Part shown: positions 1 to 6,804 of the stretch, one piece after another
Position numbering within the stretch: the first letter of the stretch is position 1
Layout: each line of letters starts with the position of its first letter
Source of the DNA: Solirubrobacterales bacterium
GTDB taxonomy: Bacteria; Actinomycetota; Thermoleophilia; Solirubrobacterales; Solirubrobacteraceae
NCBI GenBank assembly: GCA_013813955.1
Contig: JACCQW010000244.1
Location: 1-6,804 of the forward strand
Direction: 5' to 3'
DNA: 6,804 bases
Notes under the pieces: generated by a model
What the model saw: only the letters and a program-made list of their open reading frames with translations
Database searches by the model: none
Told to the model about the DNA's origin: nothing
Position numbers and translations under genes: made by a program

Positions 1-202
1 GCACCACGGCGTCGCGGCCCGCCAGCGCCGACGGCGGCGCCGGCCCGGACTTCGGGTCCCACGCGACGGCATCGACATCGAGCTTCTCGGCGGCGCGCTC
101 CGGGCTGCGCGACAGGACCGTGACCTCGTCGCCGCGGGCCTTCAGCGCGCCCACGATCCGGGTGCCGATGCGCCCCGTGGCACCGGTGACCGCGACCTTC
201 AC
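1..202 (-). CDS. TIGR01777-like NAD(P)-dependent epimerase, N-terminal part
   Basis: The first 67 residues of a protein that runs off the left edge. The start is a GTG at 202-200. The product opens with a beta strand and a nucleotide-binding turn, KVAVTGATGRIGTR (the glycine motif TGxxGxxG at residues 6-13). It then has GDEVTVLSRSPERA and a W-D-P-x-S-G-P segment leading to L-A-G-R-D-A-V-V. That order is typical of the TIGR01777/YfcH branch of extended short-chain dehydrogenases, which bind NAD(P) through an N-terminal Rossmann fold and whose substrates are mostly unknown. The start codon overlaps the TGA of the upstream 45-codon ORF as GTGA (202-199), so translation may be coupled. No clear Shine-Dalgarno is visible in front of it. 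The catalytic region lies outside the window, so substrate and activity cannot be judged. Confidence 0.85.
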   Translation of the reverse strand, partial: MKVAVTGATGRIGTRIVGALKARGDEVTVLSRSPERAAEKLDVDAVAWDPKSGPAPPSALAGRDAVV

Positions 203-336
203 GTTGCGCTTCGCACGGGGTCGGCGTCGGTGGCCGCGACCCGGCCGAGCATGCCCGGCTTGCGATCGATCTGCACGCGGATCGTGAGCGAGTGCTGTGC
301 CGACGTCGGGACGTTCACGACTCTGAGCATATTCAT
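199..336 (-). pseudogene. Truncated ACT-domain ORF, likely malic enzyme remnant
   Basis: A 45-codon ORF starting with ATG at 336 (a second ATG lies at 330) and ending in TGA at 201-199. Residues 9-34 include SLTIRVQIDRKPGMLGRVA. The V-x-x-D-x-x-P-G-M-L-G-R-V pattern is the first strand and ligand-binding turn of an ACT domain, and the preceding V-P-T-S-A-Q lead-in resembles the N-terminus of actinobacterial NAD-dependent malic enzymes carrying an ACT domain, as I recall them. In those proteins the next residues form the ACT helix (about T-A-I-G-E-A-G-G) and several hundred catalytic residues follow. Here the similarity stops after G-R-V-A, and a 13-residue tail ATDADPVRSAT-like ends at the stop. 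No other part of a malic enzyme is seen between here and the left edge. It could be a deletion relic or a short expressed leader peptide for the epimerase. Assignment to malic enzyme is from memory, not a search. Confidence 0.5.
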
Positions 337-346
337 CGCCGCGCGG

Positions 347-371
347 CCGCCCGGGCCGTCCGGCCGGGCGG
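347..371 (-). terminator. GC-rich hairpin after the secreted protein gene
   Basis: An inverted repeat with an 8-bp perfect stem (ccgcccgg at 347-354 and ccgggcgg at 364-371) and a 9-base loop. It lies five bases past the TAG stop of the minus-strand gene 377-1462 and just ahead of the ATG at 336. There is no T-rich tail on the minus strand, so it is at best a U-tract-less terminator, as is common in high-GC actinobacteria. In such GC-rich DNA a stem of this size can also occur by chance. Confidence 0.35.
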
Positions 372-376
372 GGTCG

Positions 377-1462
377 CTAGCGCTCGCGGTAGTACACGAG
401 CGACCCCGGCTCGCCGGGCGCGGCGCCCTCGGTGAAGACGAACAGGGTCACCAGCAGGGCCCGCCGGCCCGCGGGCGAGGTGATCTCGGTGACGGTCGGG
501 TTGCCGAAGGAGCGGCTGCCGCCGTGCGTGGCGATCGCGAGCGGCCTCAGGGCCGTGGTGCGGGGGTCGATGAGGAAGGGCCGCCACGTCGAGTAGTCCT
601 TGAACGCGTACTGCGCCTCGTGCAGCTGCAGGCGGATCCCGTCGAGGATGATCTGGTCGCGGTCGCCGATGTGTCCGCTGGGCGGCGCGGTGAAGCCCGC
701 GTGCAGCTGCCGGGCCTCCAGGAACGCTGCATCTATGTCCGGGGCCTCGCGGACCTCCCAGTCGCGGAAGCCGCGCAGCTCCCCGGTCGAACGGCGGTCG
801 ACGTCGGGCTTGCCGTTGTCGTTGAGGTCTGAGAAGCGGTGCAGCCCGACCTTGATCGTCGAGCGCGAGATCAGGCCCCGGGGCATGTCGACGTCGATGA
901 AGTGCGGCGTGCCCTCCGCCGTCGGCGAGACCCGCCGCGGTGCGGTGAACTGGCGGCTGTGCTGGGCGTGCAGCAGGGCGTCCAGCGTGCGGTAGTAGCG
1001 GAAGCGCACCCGGATGCGGTCCGTCGGGTTCTCCGTCCTGCCCAGGAGCCTGTCGGCCGGGCGGGCCGCGTGGGCCTTCTCGTAGGCGACGAGGAAGCCG
1101 CCGTTGGGCAGCGCCTGGATCGTCGCCTGCGCGGCATCGCGGTCCAGCGTCGCCTCGCGCGTCCAGTTCAGGAGGTCCTTCGACGTCGCCAGGTGCACGT
1201 TGAAGGCCCCGTCCTCGAAGGTGTGGTAGACGCCGATGTTGCGCCCGCCGGCCTGCACGACCTTCAGGCCGTCCAGCGAACGGCCCTCGTGGTCGCGGGC
1301 CCCGTAGCGGTGCCCGGTGGAGTCCCTGACGTTCTCGACGCTCGTGGAGAGCACGTCCTGGGCCTGCGCGCGCTGGACTCGTGAGGGCGCGGCACCGGCC
1401 GCCGCACACGGCAGCGATGCGACCAGCGCCGAGAGGAGGACGACGGCGATCCCCGCGCGCAT
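377..1462 (-). CDS. Secreted beta-propeller-like protein of unknown function
   Basis: A 361-residue exported protein. Residues 1-25 are a Sec-type signal peptide: MRAG, then a hydrophobic core AVVLLSALVASL, then small residues ending A-A-A-G-A-A. The only cysteine (C19, in L-P-C) is inside the signal and is not a good lipobox, so a soluble secreted form is likelier than a lipoprotein. The mature part has repeated beta-hairpin segments. One of them, with N-V-H-L-A-T-S-K-D-L-L-N-W-T followed by A-L-P-N-G-G-F-L-V-A-Y-E, resembles the blades of five-bladed glycosidase propellers (GH43/GH32-like S-x-D-L-x-x-W signature). Residues 212-222 read DLNDNGKPDVD, a DxNDNGxxD calcium-binding-type loop. I cannot identify catalytic carboxylates, so enzyme activity is not claimed. 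The ATG start is supported by the signal peptide and by a promoter placing the transcript start at or next to the ATG; there is no Shine-Dalgarno. It is divergent from polA. Confidence 0.75.
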   Translation of the reverse strand: MRAGIAVVLLSALVASLPCAAAGAAPSRVQRAQAQDVLSTSVENVRDSTGHRYGARDHEGRSLDGLKVVQAGGRNIGVYHTFEDGAFNVHLATSKDLLNWTREATLDRDAAQATIQALPNGGFLVAYEKAHAARPADRLLGRTENPTDRIRVRFRYYRTLDALLHAQHSRQFTAPRRVSPTAEGTPHFIDVDMPRGLISRSTIKVGLHRFSDLNDNGKPDVDRRSTGELRGFRDWEVREAPDIDAAFLEARQLHAGFTAPPSGHIGDRDQIILDGIRLQLHEAQYAFKDYSTWRPFLIDPRTTALRPLAIATHGGSRSFGNPTVTEITSPAGRRALLVTLFVFTEGAAPGEPGSLVYYRER

Positions 1463-1468
1463 CGGCCG

Positions 1469-1497
1469 AGAGTACGGGAGCGTTCAGCAGAGCGCAA
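1469..1497 (-). promoter_or_regulatory. Sigma70-type promoter, probably leaderless
   Basis: On the minus strand, TTGCGC (1497-1492) and TACTCT (1474-1469) are separated by exactly 17 bases. The -10 box fits TAnnnT and ends six bases before the ATG at 1462, so transcription would begin at or beside the A of the start codon. Together with the lack of a Shine-Dalgarno, this is the arrangement of leaderless mRNAs common in actinobacteria. It drives the secreted protein gene. Confidence 0.55.
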
Positions 1498-1500
1498 CTC

Positions 1501-1516
1501 TAGAGTGCCGGGGGAG
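1501..1516 (+). promoter_or_regulatory. Possible polA -10 box and short-spaced ribosome site
   Basis: TAGAGT (1501-1506) fits a TAnnnT -10 box on the plus strand. It forms half of the 10-bp palindrome ACTCTAGAGT (1497-1506). A run GGGGGAG (1510-1516) lies one base before the polA ATG, too close for an ideal Shine-Dalgarno. If the -10 box is real, the transcript would start near 1513, giving a nearly leaderless mRNA. No convincing -35 box is seen. Confidence 0.3.
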
Positions 1517-1517
1517 C

Positions 1518-4090
<2,573 letters not shown>

Positions 4091-4091
<1 letters not shown>

Positions 4092-4534
4092 TGGACCGCG
4101 GGGCCGCGGTCCTGCTGACCGCGGTCGTGGGCGGGCTGATCGCCCTGCAGGCGCCGATCAACTCGATGCTGGGACGCTCGGTCGGCACGTTCCAGGCGGC
4201 GTTCGTGTCGTTCGCCCTTGGGACGGTCGTGCTCGCCGCGATCGCCGCGCTGTCGCAAGGCGGCCTGGGCCAGATCTCCGGGGCGCGCGGGCTCACCTGG
4301 TACTACCTGACCGGAGGCGTGCTCGGCGCCGCCTACGTCACGACCGTGCTCGTCACGGTGCGCGCGCTGGGTGCCGGCGCGGTCGTCGCGGCGACGATCT
4401 CCGGGCAGCTGGCGATGTCGGTGGCGATCGACCAGTTCGGGCTGCTGGGGGTGGCCCGGCAGCCGGTCACGGCGCTCAAGCTCGCCGGGCTCGTGCTGCT
4501 GGCCGCCGGGACATACCTCGTCGTGCGGGAATAG
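4091..4534 (+). CDS. YdcZ/DUF606-type DMT-fold membrane protein
   Basis: A 147-residue integral membrane protein of the DMT_YdcZ (DUF606) family, small relatives of the drug/metabolite transporters. It has about five hydrophobic helices, near residues 5-24, 33-54, 70-90, 93-115 and 127-145. Family landmarks are visible: G-L-I-A-L-Q-A-P-I-N followed by L-G-R in helix 1, S-F-A-L-G-T in helix 2, G-G-V-L-G-A-A-Y-V in helix 3, the S-G-Q-L then D-Q-F-G-L-L-G pattern around helix 4, and a closing L-A-G-L-V-L-L-A-A-G-T-Y-L-V-V-R. Length and helix count match single-domain members. These are presumed exporters, but the substrates are generally unknown, and some members act as pairs or dimers. The GTG start overlaps the polA stop by one base (TAGTG) and has a well-spaced GGAGG, so the two genes form an operon by layout. 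No second YdcZ domain follows. No terminator is obvious after the stop. Confidence 0.85.
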
Positions 4535-4724
4535 ATTCGCGCCTGCAGCCCGATTCGCGTTAGAACTGGGTTATTCCCTGCAATTTCGGGGGTCCGCCCT
4601 GTTCTCTATCTGCCGTTGCATCGGCAGACTGCGCCCAGGCGGTGGCACGGATACCACCGAAAGGTCAGTAAGCGAGGGGTGAGCGAGCACGATGCTCGGA
4701 TCACGACCTGCGAACGGAGGCGCG
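4535..4724 (+). other. Gene-free leader with three inverted repeats
   Basis: The 190 bases between the membrane protein gene and the secreted repeat protein hold no credible ORF and are visibly less GC-rich than the flanks. They contain three inverted repeats. The first is TCTGCCG (4609-4615) with CGGCAGA (4622-4628) around a six-base loop. The second is GGTGG (4641-4645) with CCACC (4654-4658). The third is CGAGCA (4684-4689) with TGCTCG (4693-4698) around a three-base loop. Overlapping the second is an ACC-GAAA-GGT tetraloop-like element (4656-4665). A promoter must lie in this stretch or upstream, but I see no convincing -35/-10 pair. It could be a structured 5' untranslated region or an operator region. 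It does not match any riboswitch consensus I know. Confidence 0.4.
4716..4720 (+). promoter_or_regulatory. Shine-Dalgarno deciding the start at 4725
   Basis: GGAGG lies four bases before the ATG at 4725. An in-frame ATG at 4692 would add eleven residues, but it has no ribosome site, falls in the loop of an inverted repeat, and would put charged residues ahead of a clean signal peptide. Confidence 0.7.
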
Positions 4725-5393
4725 ATGCGCAAGCTGTTGGTTCTGATGTTGGCGATGGCCCTGATGGCGTTCATGGGCGTCGGTGCGGCGACTGTTTCCG
4801 CCCACGGGGGAAACAACGACGGTGAGTGCAGCAACAGCGGTCCGGGAAACCAGAACGACAACCCGAACTGCCAGGACGATGAGCACGGTGAGAATCCCGA
4901 TCCGTGCGACAACAGCGGTCCCGGCAACAACAACGACGACCCGGACTGCCAGGAGCCCGATCCGTGCGACAACAGCGGTCCCGGCAACAACAACGACGAC
5001 CCGGACTGCCAGGAGCCCGAGGAGCCCGAGCCGTGTCCCGATGGGCAGGTCCGTGACGACGCGGGCGACTGTCAGCCGGAGCCGTGTCCCGATGGGCAGG
5101 TCCGTGACGACGCGGGCGACTGTCAGCCGGAGCCGTGTCCTGACGGGCAGGTCCGTGACGACGCGGGCGACTGTCAGCCGGAGCCGTGTCCTGACGGGCA
5201 GGTCCGTGACGACGCGGGCGACTGTCAGCCGGTGCCTCCGCAGTGCAGCGACGTGGGTAGCGAGGGTCCCGACGGTGTCGCGAGCGGCATCGTGTTCAGC
5301 TTGGGTGACGGTATCCGCGGCGACAGCGACGAGGGGCTGGGTCAGTTCCTCGTGGAGGTCGCCTGCTCGCTGAACAGGAACCTCGGACTCTGA
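4725..5393 (+). CDS. Secreted acidic protein with two kinds of Cys-paired repeats
   Basis: A 222-residue protein I do not recognise as a named family. Residues 1-26 are a clear Sec signal peptide (MRKLLVLML, a Met/Ala-rich core, then V-S-A before H27). The mature protein has no membrane anchor. Residues 33-52, 58-77 and 78-97 are three copies of a 20-residue Asn/Asp/Gly-rich unit, C-x-N-S-G-P-G-N-x-N-D-x-P-x-C-Q; the last two are identical. Residues 101-168 are four identical 17-residue units, PEPCPDGQVRDDAGDCQ. Residues 169-222 are a non-repeated tail with two more cysteines. Each repeat has exactly two cysteines, 16 in the mature protein, consistent with one small disulfide loop per repeat. 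The chain is strongly acidic and could bind calcium or act as a surface spacer, both inferences. Codons ending in T (tgt, gat, ggt, cct) are commoner than in the neighbours. The start is fixed by GGAGG four bases upstream. A strong hairpin follows 38 bases after the stop, suggesting a single-gene unit. Confidence 0.85.
   Translation: MRKLLVLMLAMALMAFMGVGAATVSAHGGNNDGECSNSGPGNQNDNPNCQDDEHGENPDPCDNSGPGNNNDDPDCQEPDPCDNSGPGNNNDDPDCQEPEEPEPCPDGQVRDDAGDCQPEPCPDGQVRDDAGDCQPEPCPDGQVRDDAGDCQPEPCPDGQVRDDAGDCQPVPPQCSDVGSEGPDGVASGIVFSLGDGIRGDSDEGLGQFLVEVACSLNRNLGL
4896..5015 (+). repeat. Two identical 60-bp tandem repeats, in frame
   Basis: Copies at 4896-4955 and 4956-5015 are identical at every base, and the identity continues five bases further. 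Each encodes PDPCDNSGPGNNNDDPDCQE. A diverged third copy lies at 4821-4880 (C-S-N-S-G-P-G-N-Q-N-D form), separated by a 15-base spacer encoding E-H-G-E-N. The perfect match including third positions indicates recent duplication or gene conversion. Confidence 0.95.
5025..5228 (+). repeat. Four 51-bp tandem repeats, in frame
   Basis: Units at 5025-5075, 5076-5126, 5127-5177 and 5178-5228 each encode the same 17 residues with two cysteines. At the DNA level units 1 and 2 share cccgat while units 3 and 4 share cctgac at the same place, and unit 1 alone opens with ccc instead of ccg. All differences are silent. Confidence 0.95.
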
Positions 5394-5401
5394 GGTTCTC
5401 T

Positions 5402-5431
5402 GCGACAGGCCTGAACCAAGGCACGTAGGAT
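5402..5431 (+). promoter_or_regulatory. Possible promoter for the lipoprotein gene
   Basis: GCGACA (5402-5407) and TAGGAT (5426-5431) are spaced by 18 bases, a fair match to a sigma70-type promoter. Transcription would start near 5438, inside the left arm of the following hairpin. The evidence is only sequence resemblance in a short region. Confidence 0.3.
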
Positions 5432-5466
5432 GCGATCAGGGGGGCCACCCGGCCCCCCTGATTCGC
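5432..5466 (+). terminator. Strong GC-rich hairpin, likely terminator
   Basis: A perfect 12-bp stem, ATCAGGGGGGCC (5435-5446) against GGCCCCCCTGAT (5451-5462), closes a four-base ACCC loop. It is extended by GCG/CGC (5432-5434 and 5464-5466) around a bulged T. It starts 38 bases after the stop of the repeat protein gene. A short T-poor tail follows, so termination would rely on stem strength. It ends only five bases before the lipoprotein ATG, so it may also affect expression of that gene. Confidence 0.7.
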
Positions 5467-5471
5467 GTCTG

Positions 5472-6029
5472 ATGACCTCTTTCCTGCGCATCCCGCCGCG
5501 CGCCCGCGCGGCGCTGCTCGTCCTCGTGACGGCCGGCCTACTCGCCGCCTGCGGCTCGGATGATCCGCCGCCGGCGTCCGACCCCGGTGGGGCCGCGACC
5601 ACGCGGGAGGGATCCGGTGACGAGCCTCGCCGCGGCGCCTCCGAGGAGTTCGAGGGCGTGCCGGCTCCCAGCGGGCCGGGGAAGGCCGCGTTCGCGCGTT
5701 TCGTCGACCGGGTATGCACGCGCTTTCGCAAGACCGGTGCCGAGACCGAGGGCGACGGGCTGGCCCGCACACGCCGCGTCGCCGACCTCGTCCGCGGCGC
5801 GGTCGCCGAGCTGAGCGGGCCGCCCGTGCCCCGCCGGGACGCTGACATCTTCCGTGACTACCTCGCGCTTCTCGGCGAGCAGAGCGACCTGCTCGGCGAG
5901 CTCGCCGACGCAGCTGCGCGCGGCGATCGCGGGGCCATCGCGTCGGTCGGGCGCCGGATCGATGACGTCGGCCGGCGCGCCCGGGCGCGGGCCCGGGCCT
6001 ACGGGCTCAGGGTCTGCGGCTCCGCCTGA
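5472..6029 (+). CDS. Small lipoprotein of unknown function
   Basis: A 185-residue predicted lipoprotein. The N-terminus has R6, R10 and R12, a hydrophobic stretch ALLVLVTAGL and the lipobox L-A-A-C with the lipidated cysteine at 27. A Pro/Gly/Ser/Glu-rich flexible linker follows to about residue 70. Residues of about 75-185 form a largely helical domain beginning F-A-R-F-V-D-R-V-C and ending Y-G-L-R-V-C-G. It holds only two cysteines, C82 and C182, at its two ends, which probably form a disulfide. Small exported proteins with this F-V-x-x-x-x-x-x-C start and G-L-x-x-C-G end are, from memory, frequent in Thermoleophilia; their function is unknown. The ATG at 5472 is preferred over one at 5430 because the longer form would translate the hairpin into a Gly/Pro-rich stretch before the signal. 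Neither start has a good Shine-Dalgarno. Its end overlaps the convergent regulator gene by 31 bases. Confidence 0.7.
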   Translation: MTSFLRIPPRARAALLVLVTAGLLAACGSDDPPPASDPGGAATTREGSGDEPRRGASEEFEGVPAPSGPGKAAFARFVDRVCTRFRKTGAETEGDGLARTRRVADLVRGAVAELSGPPVPRRDADIFRDYLALLGEQSDLLGELADAAARGDRGAIASVGRRIDDVGRRARARARAYGLRVCGSA

Positions 6030-6804
6030 GCGCCGGGCAGTTCGCCGGCCGGGTCGAGCAGCTCGCCGGCCAGGTCGGCCAGTTCGAACCCGGGCTGCCG
6101 GTGCAACTCGCGCTCCAGGCGCGCCGCGAACGCCGCATAGCAGCGCTGGGCACGGCTGTGTCGGCCCTGGCGCAGCAGCACGGTGATCAGCGAGCGGTGC
6201 ACGTCGCAGTCAAACGGCTCGAGCTCCGCGGCACGGCGAAGGCAGCAGAGTGCGCCGTCCAGGTCGCCCGCCGCGGCCCGCAGACCCGCGAGTGCCACGA
6301 GCGCGTCCTCCAGGTGCTCGCGCAGGCGCTCGCGCTCGGCGACCGCCCACGCGGCCTCCGGCTCGTCGGCCATGAACTCCCCGCGGTACATGGCCACCCC
6401 CACGCGCAGGTGGACGGTCGCCACCTCCGGCAGACCCGCGGCCCGCGCGACCAGGCCGCGACGCACGTGCACGGCGAAGTCGTCGGCGTCGACGCCGACG
6501 GCGGCGGGATCCAGCGTGTAGCCGCCCTGCCGCGCGACGATCGACGTGGACCGCGCACCCGCCTCGCGGTCGGGCTCGAGGCGCTCGCGAAGCTCGTGCA
6601 CGCAGTGGCGCACGCTGCCCGACGAGGCGAACCCCGTGAAGCCCCACACCGTCTCCGCGATCTCCTGCGCGGGCACCGAAGCGAACCGCCGGCAGACGAG
6701 GTACTTCAGTAGCTGGCCGGGCCGCCGGCCGAGCCAGTCGGCGGCCGCGGGGTCCCGCGCGATCGCGGTCGCTGCGAGCGTCCGCACCTCGACCAGCCGT
6801 TGGC
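5999..6804 (-). CDS. BTAD-domain (SARP-like) transcriptional regulator
   Basis: A regulator of about 262 residues counted from a GTG at 6787; the frame stays open to the right edge, so the true start may lie outside the window. Residues of about 1-95 form an OmpR/PhoB-type winged helix: L-L-K-Y-L-V-C-R-R, then V-P-A-Q-E-I-A-E-T-V-W as the helix before the recognition helix, S-V-R-H-C-V-H-E-L-R-E-R-L-E as the recognition helix, and G-G-Y-T-L-D as the wing strand. Residues of about 100-245 are a bacterial transcriptional activation domain of TPR-like helices: D-A-D-D-F at its start, M-Y-R-G-E-F, then A-G-D-L-D-G-A-L-C-C-L-R-R-A-A-E-L-E-P-F-D and L-L-R-Q-G-R-H-S-R-A-Q-R-C-Y. A short Pro/Ala-rich tail ends at TAG 6001-5999. 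No NB-ARC/ATPase part is present, so it is a small SARP-type protein. Its targets are unknown; the adjacent lipoprotein is convergent, so a direct operon link is excluded. Confidence 0.85.
   Translation of the reverse strand, partial: QRLVEVRTLAATAIARDPAAADWLGRRPGQLLKYLVCRRFASVPAQEIAETVWGFTGFASSGSVRHCVHELRERLEPDREAGARSTSIVARQGGYTLDPAAVGVDADDFAVHVRRGLVARAAGLPEVATVHLRVGVAMYRGEFMADEPEAAWAVAERERLREHLEDALVALAGLRAAAGDLDGALCCLRRAAELEPFDCDVHRSLITVLLRQGRHSRAQRCYAAFAARLERELHRQPGFELADLAGELLDPAGELPGAQAEPQTLSP

Noticed and set aside
333..1409. A 358-codon minus-strand frame overlapping the secreted protein gene
   Set aside because: It is the +1/-1 shadow of 377-1462: Arg/Pro/Ala-rich, without a signal peptide or motif, whereas the other frame has both a signal peptide and a promoter.
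1317..1517. Upstream extension of polA (67 extra in-frame codons)
   Set aside because: The extension lies over the divergent secreted protein gene and its promoter, has no family similarity, and the 5' nuclease domain begins right after the ATG at 1518.
4640..4690. Resemblance to a c-di-GMP (GEMM) or c-di-AMP riboswitch
   Set aside because: Only the ACC-x-GAAA-GGT part recalls GEMM. The conserved GACGCAAAGCC segment and the second helix are absent, and no c-di-AMP aptamer core can be placed.
4896..5228. Regular repeats that might suggest a CRISPR array
   Set aside because: The units are directly adjacent with no unique spacers, their periods are 60 and 51 bases, and they lie inside one reading frame whose amino acids are conserved through silent changes.
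4534..5468. The word GATTCGCG at 4534, 4552 and 5460 as a possible target-site duplication around the repeat protein gene
   Set aside because: Eight- to nine-base matches are expected many times by chance in 6.8 kb. There are no terminal inverted repeats and no transposase, and one copy overlaps the terminator hairpin arm.
6101..6712. Plus-strand open frame opposite the BTAD regulator
   Set aside because: Its product is a His/Arg/Ala-rich antisense shadow with no motif, while the minus strand encodes coherent winged-helix and BTAD domains.

Overview
The window is a dense, very GC-rich stretch of bacterial chromosome, apart from a visibly less GC-rich patch at about 4535-5400. Gene content and style point to a high-GC actinobacterium. 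The features are a proofreading-deficient-looking DNA polymerase I with a Tyr in the O-helix, a BTAD-type transcriptional regulator, leaderless-looking promoters and small Cys-pair lipoproteins. The class Thermoleophilia (Solirubrobacterales) is my best guess, by inference from protein style only; no rRNA or other marker is present.

Layout. The left third is on the minus strand. A secreted beta-propeller-like protein (377-1462) comes first. It is followed by a 45-codon ORF (199-336) that reads as the broken-off start of an ACT-domain protein, most like the N-terminus of an NAD-dependent malic enzyme. Its stop overlaps the GTG start of a TIGR01777-type NAD(P)-dependent epimerase (1-202, cut by the window edge). 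A compact 55-bp divergent region (1463-1517) separates this block from polA (1518-4091). polA is followed, with a one-base TAG/GTG overlap, by a small YdcZ/DUF606-type membrane protein (4091-4534).

Next comes a 190-bp gene-free leader with three inverted repeats. It precedes a secreted, acidic, cysteine-paired repeat protein (4725-5393) built from two kinds of tandem repeat, one of 20 residues and one of 17. A strong GC-rich hairpin (about 5432-5466) ends that unit and sits directly against the start of a lipoprotein gene (5472-6029). The lipoprotein gene converges on, and overlaps by 31 bp, a BTAD/SARP-like regulator on the minus strand (5999 to the right edge).

How they work together. polA and the YdcZ-like gene look translationally coupled, though no functional link is evident. 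The other genes appear to be independent units: three encode exported proteins (377-1462, 4725-5393, 5472-6029) and one is regulatory. The items most worth a second look are the secreted two-repeat protein with its structured leader and the truncated ACT-domain relic. I found no evidence of a CRISPR array, insertion sequence, prophage or complete novel multi-gene system.
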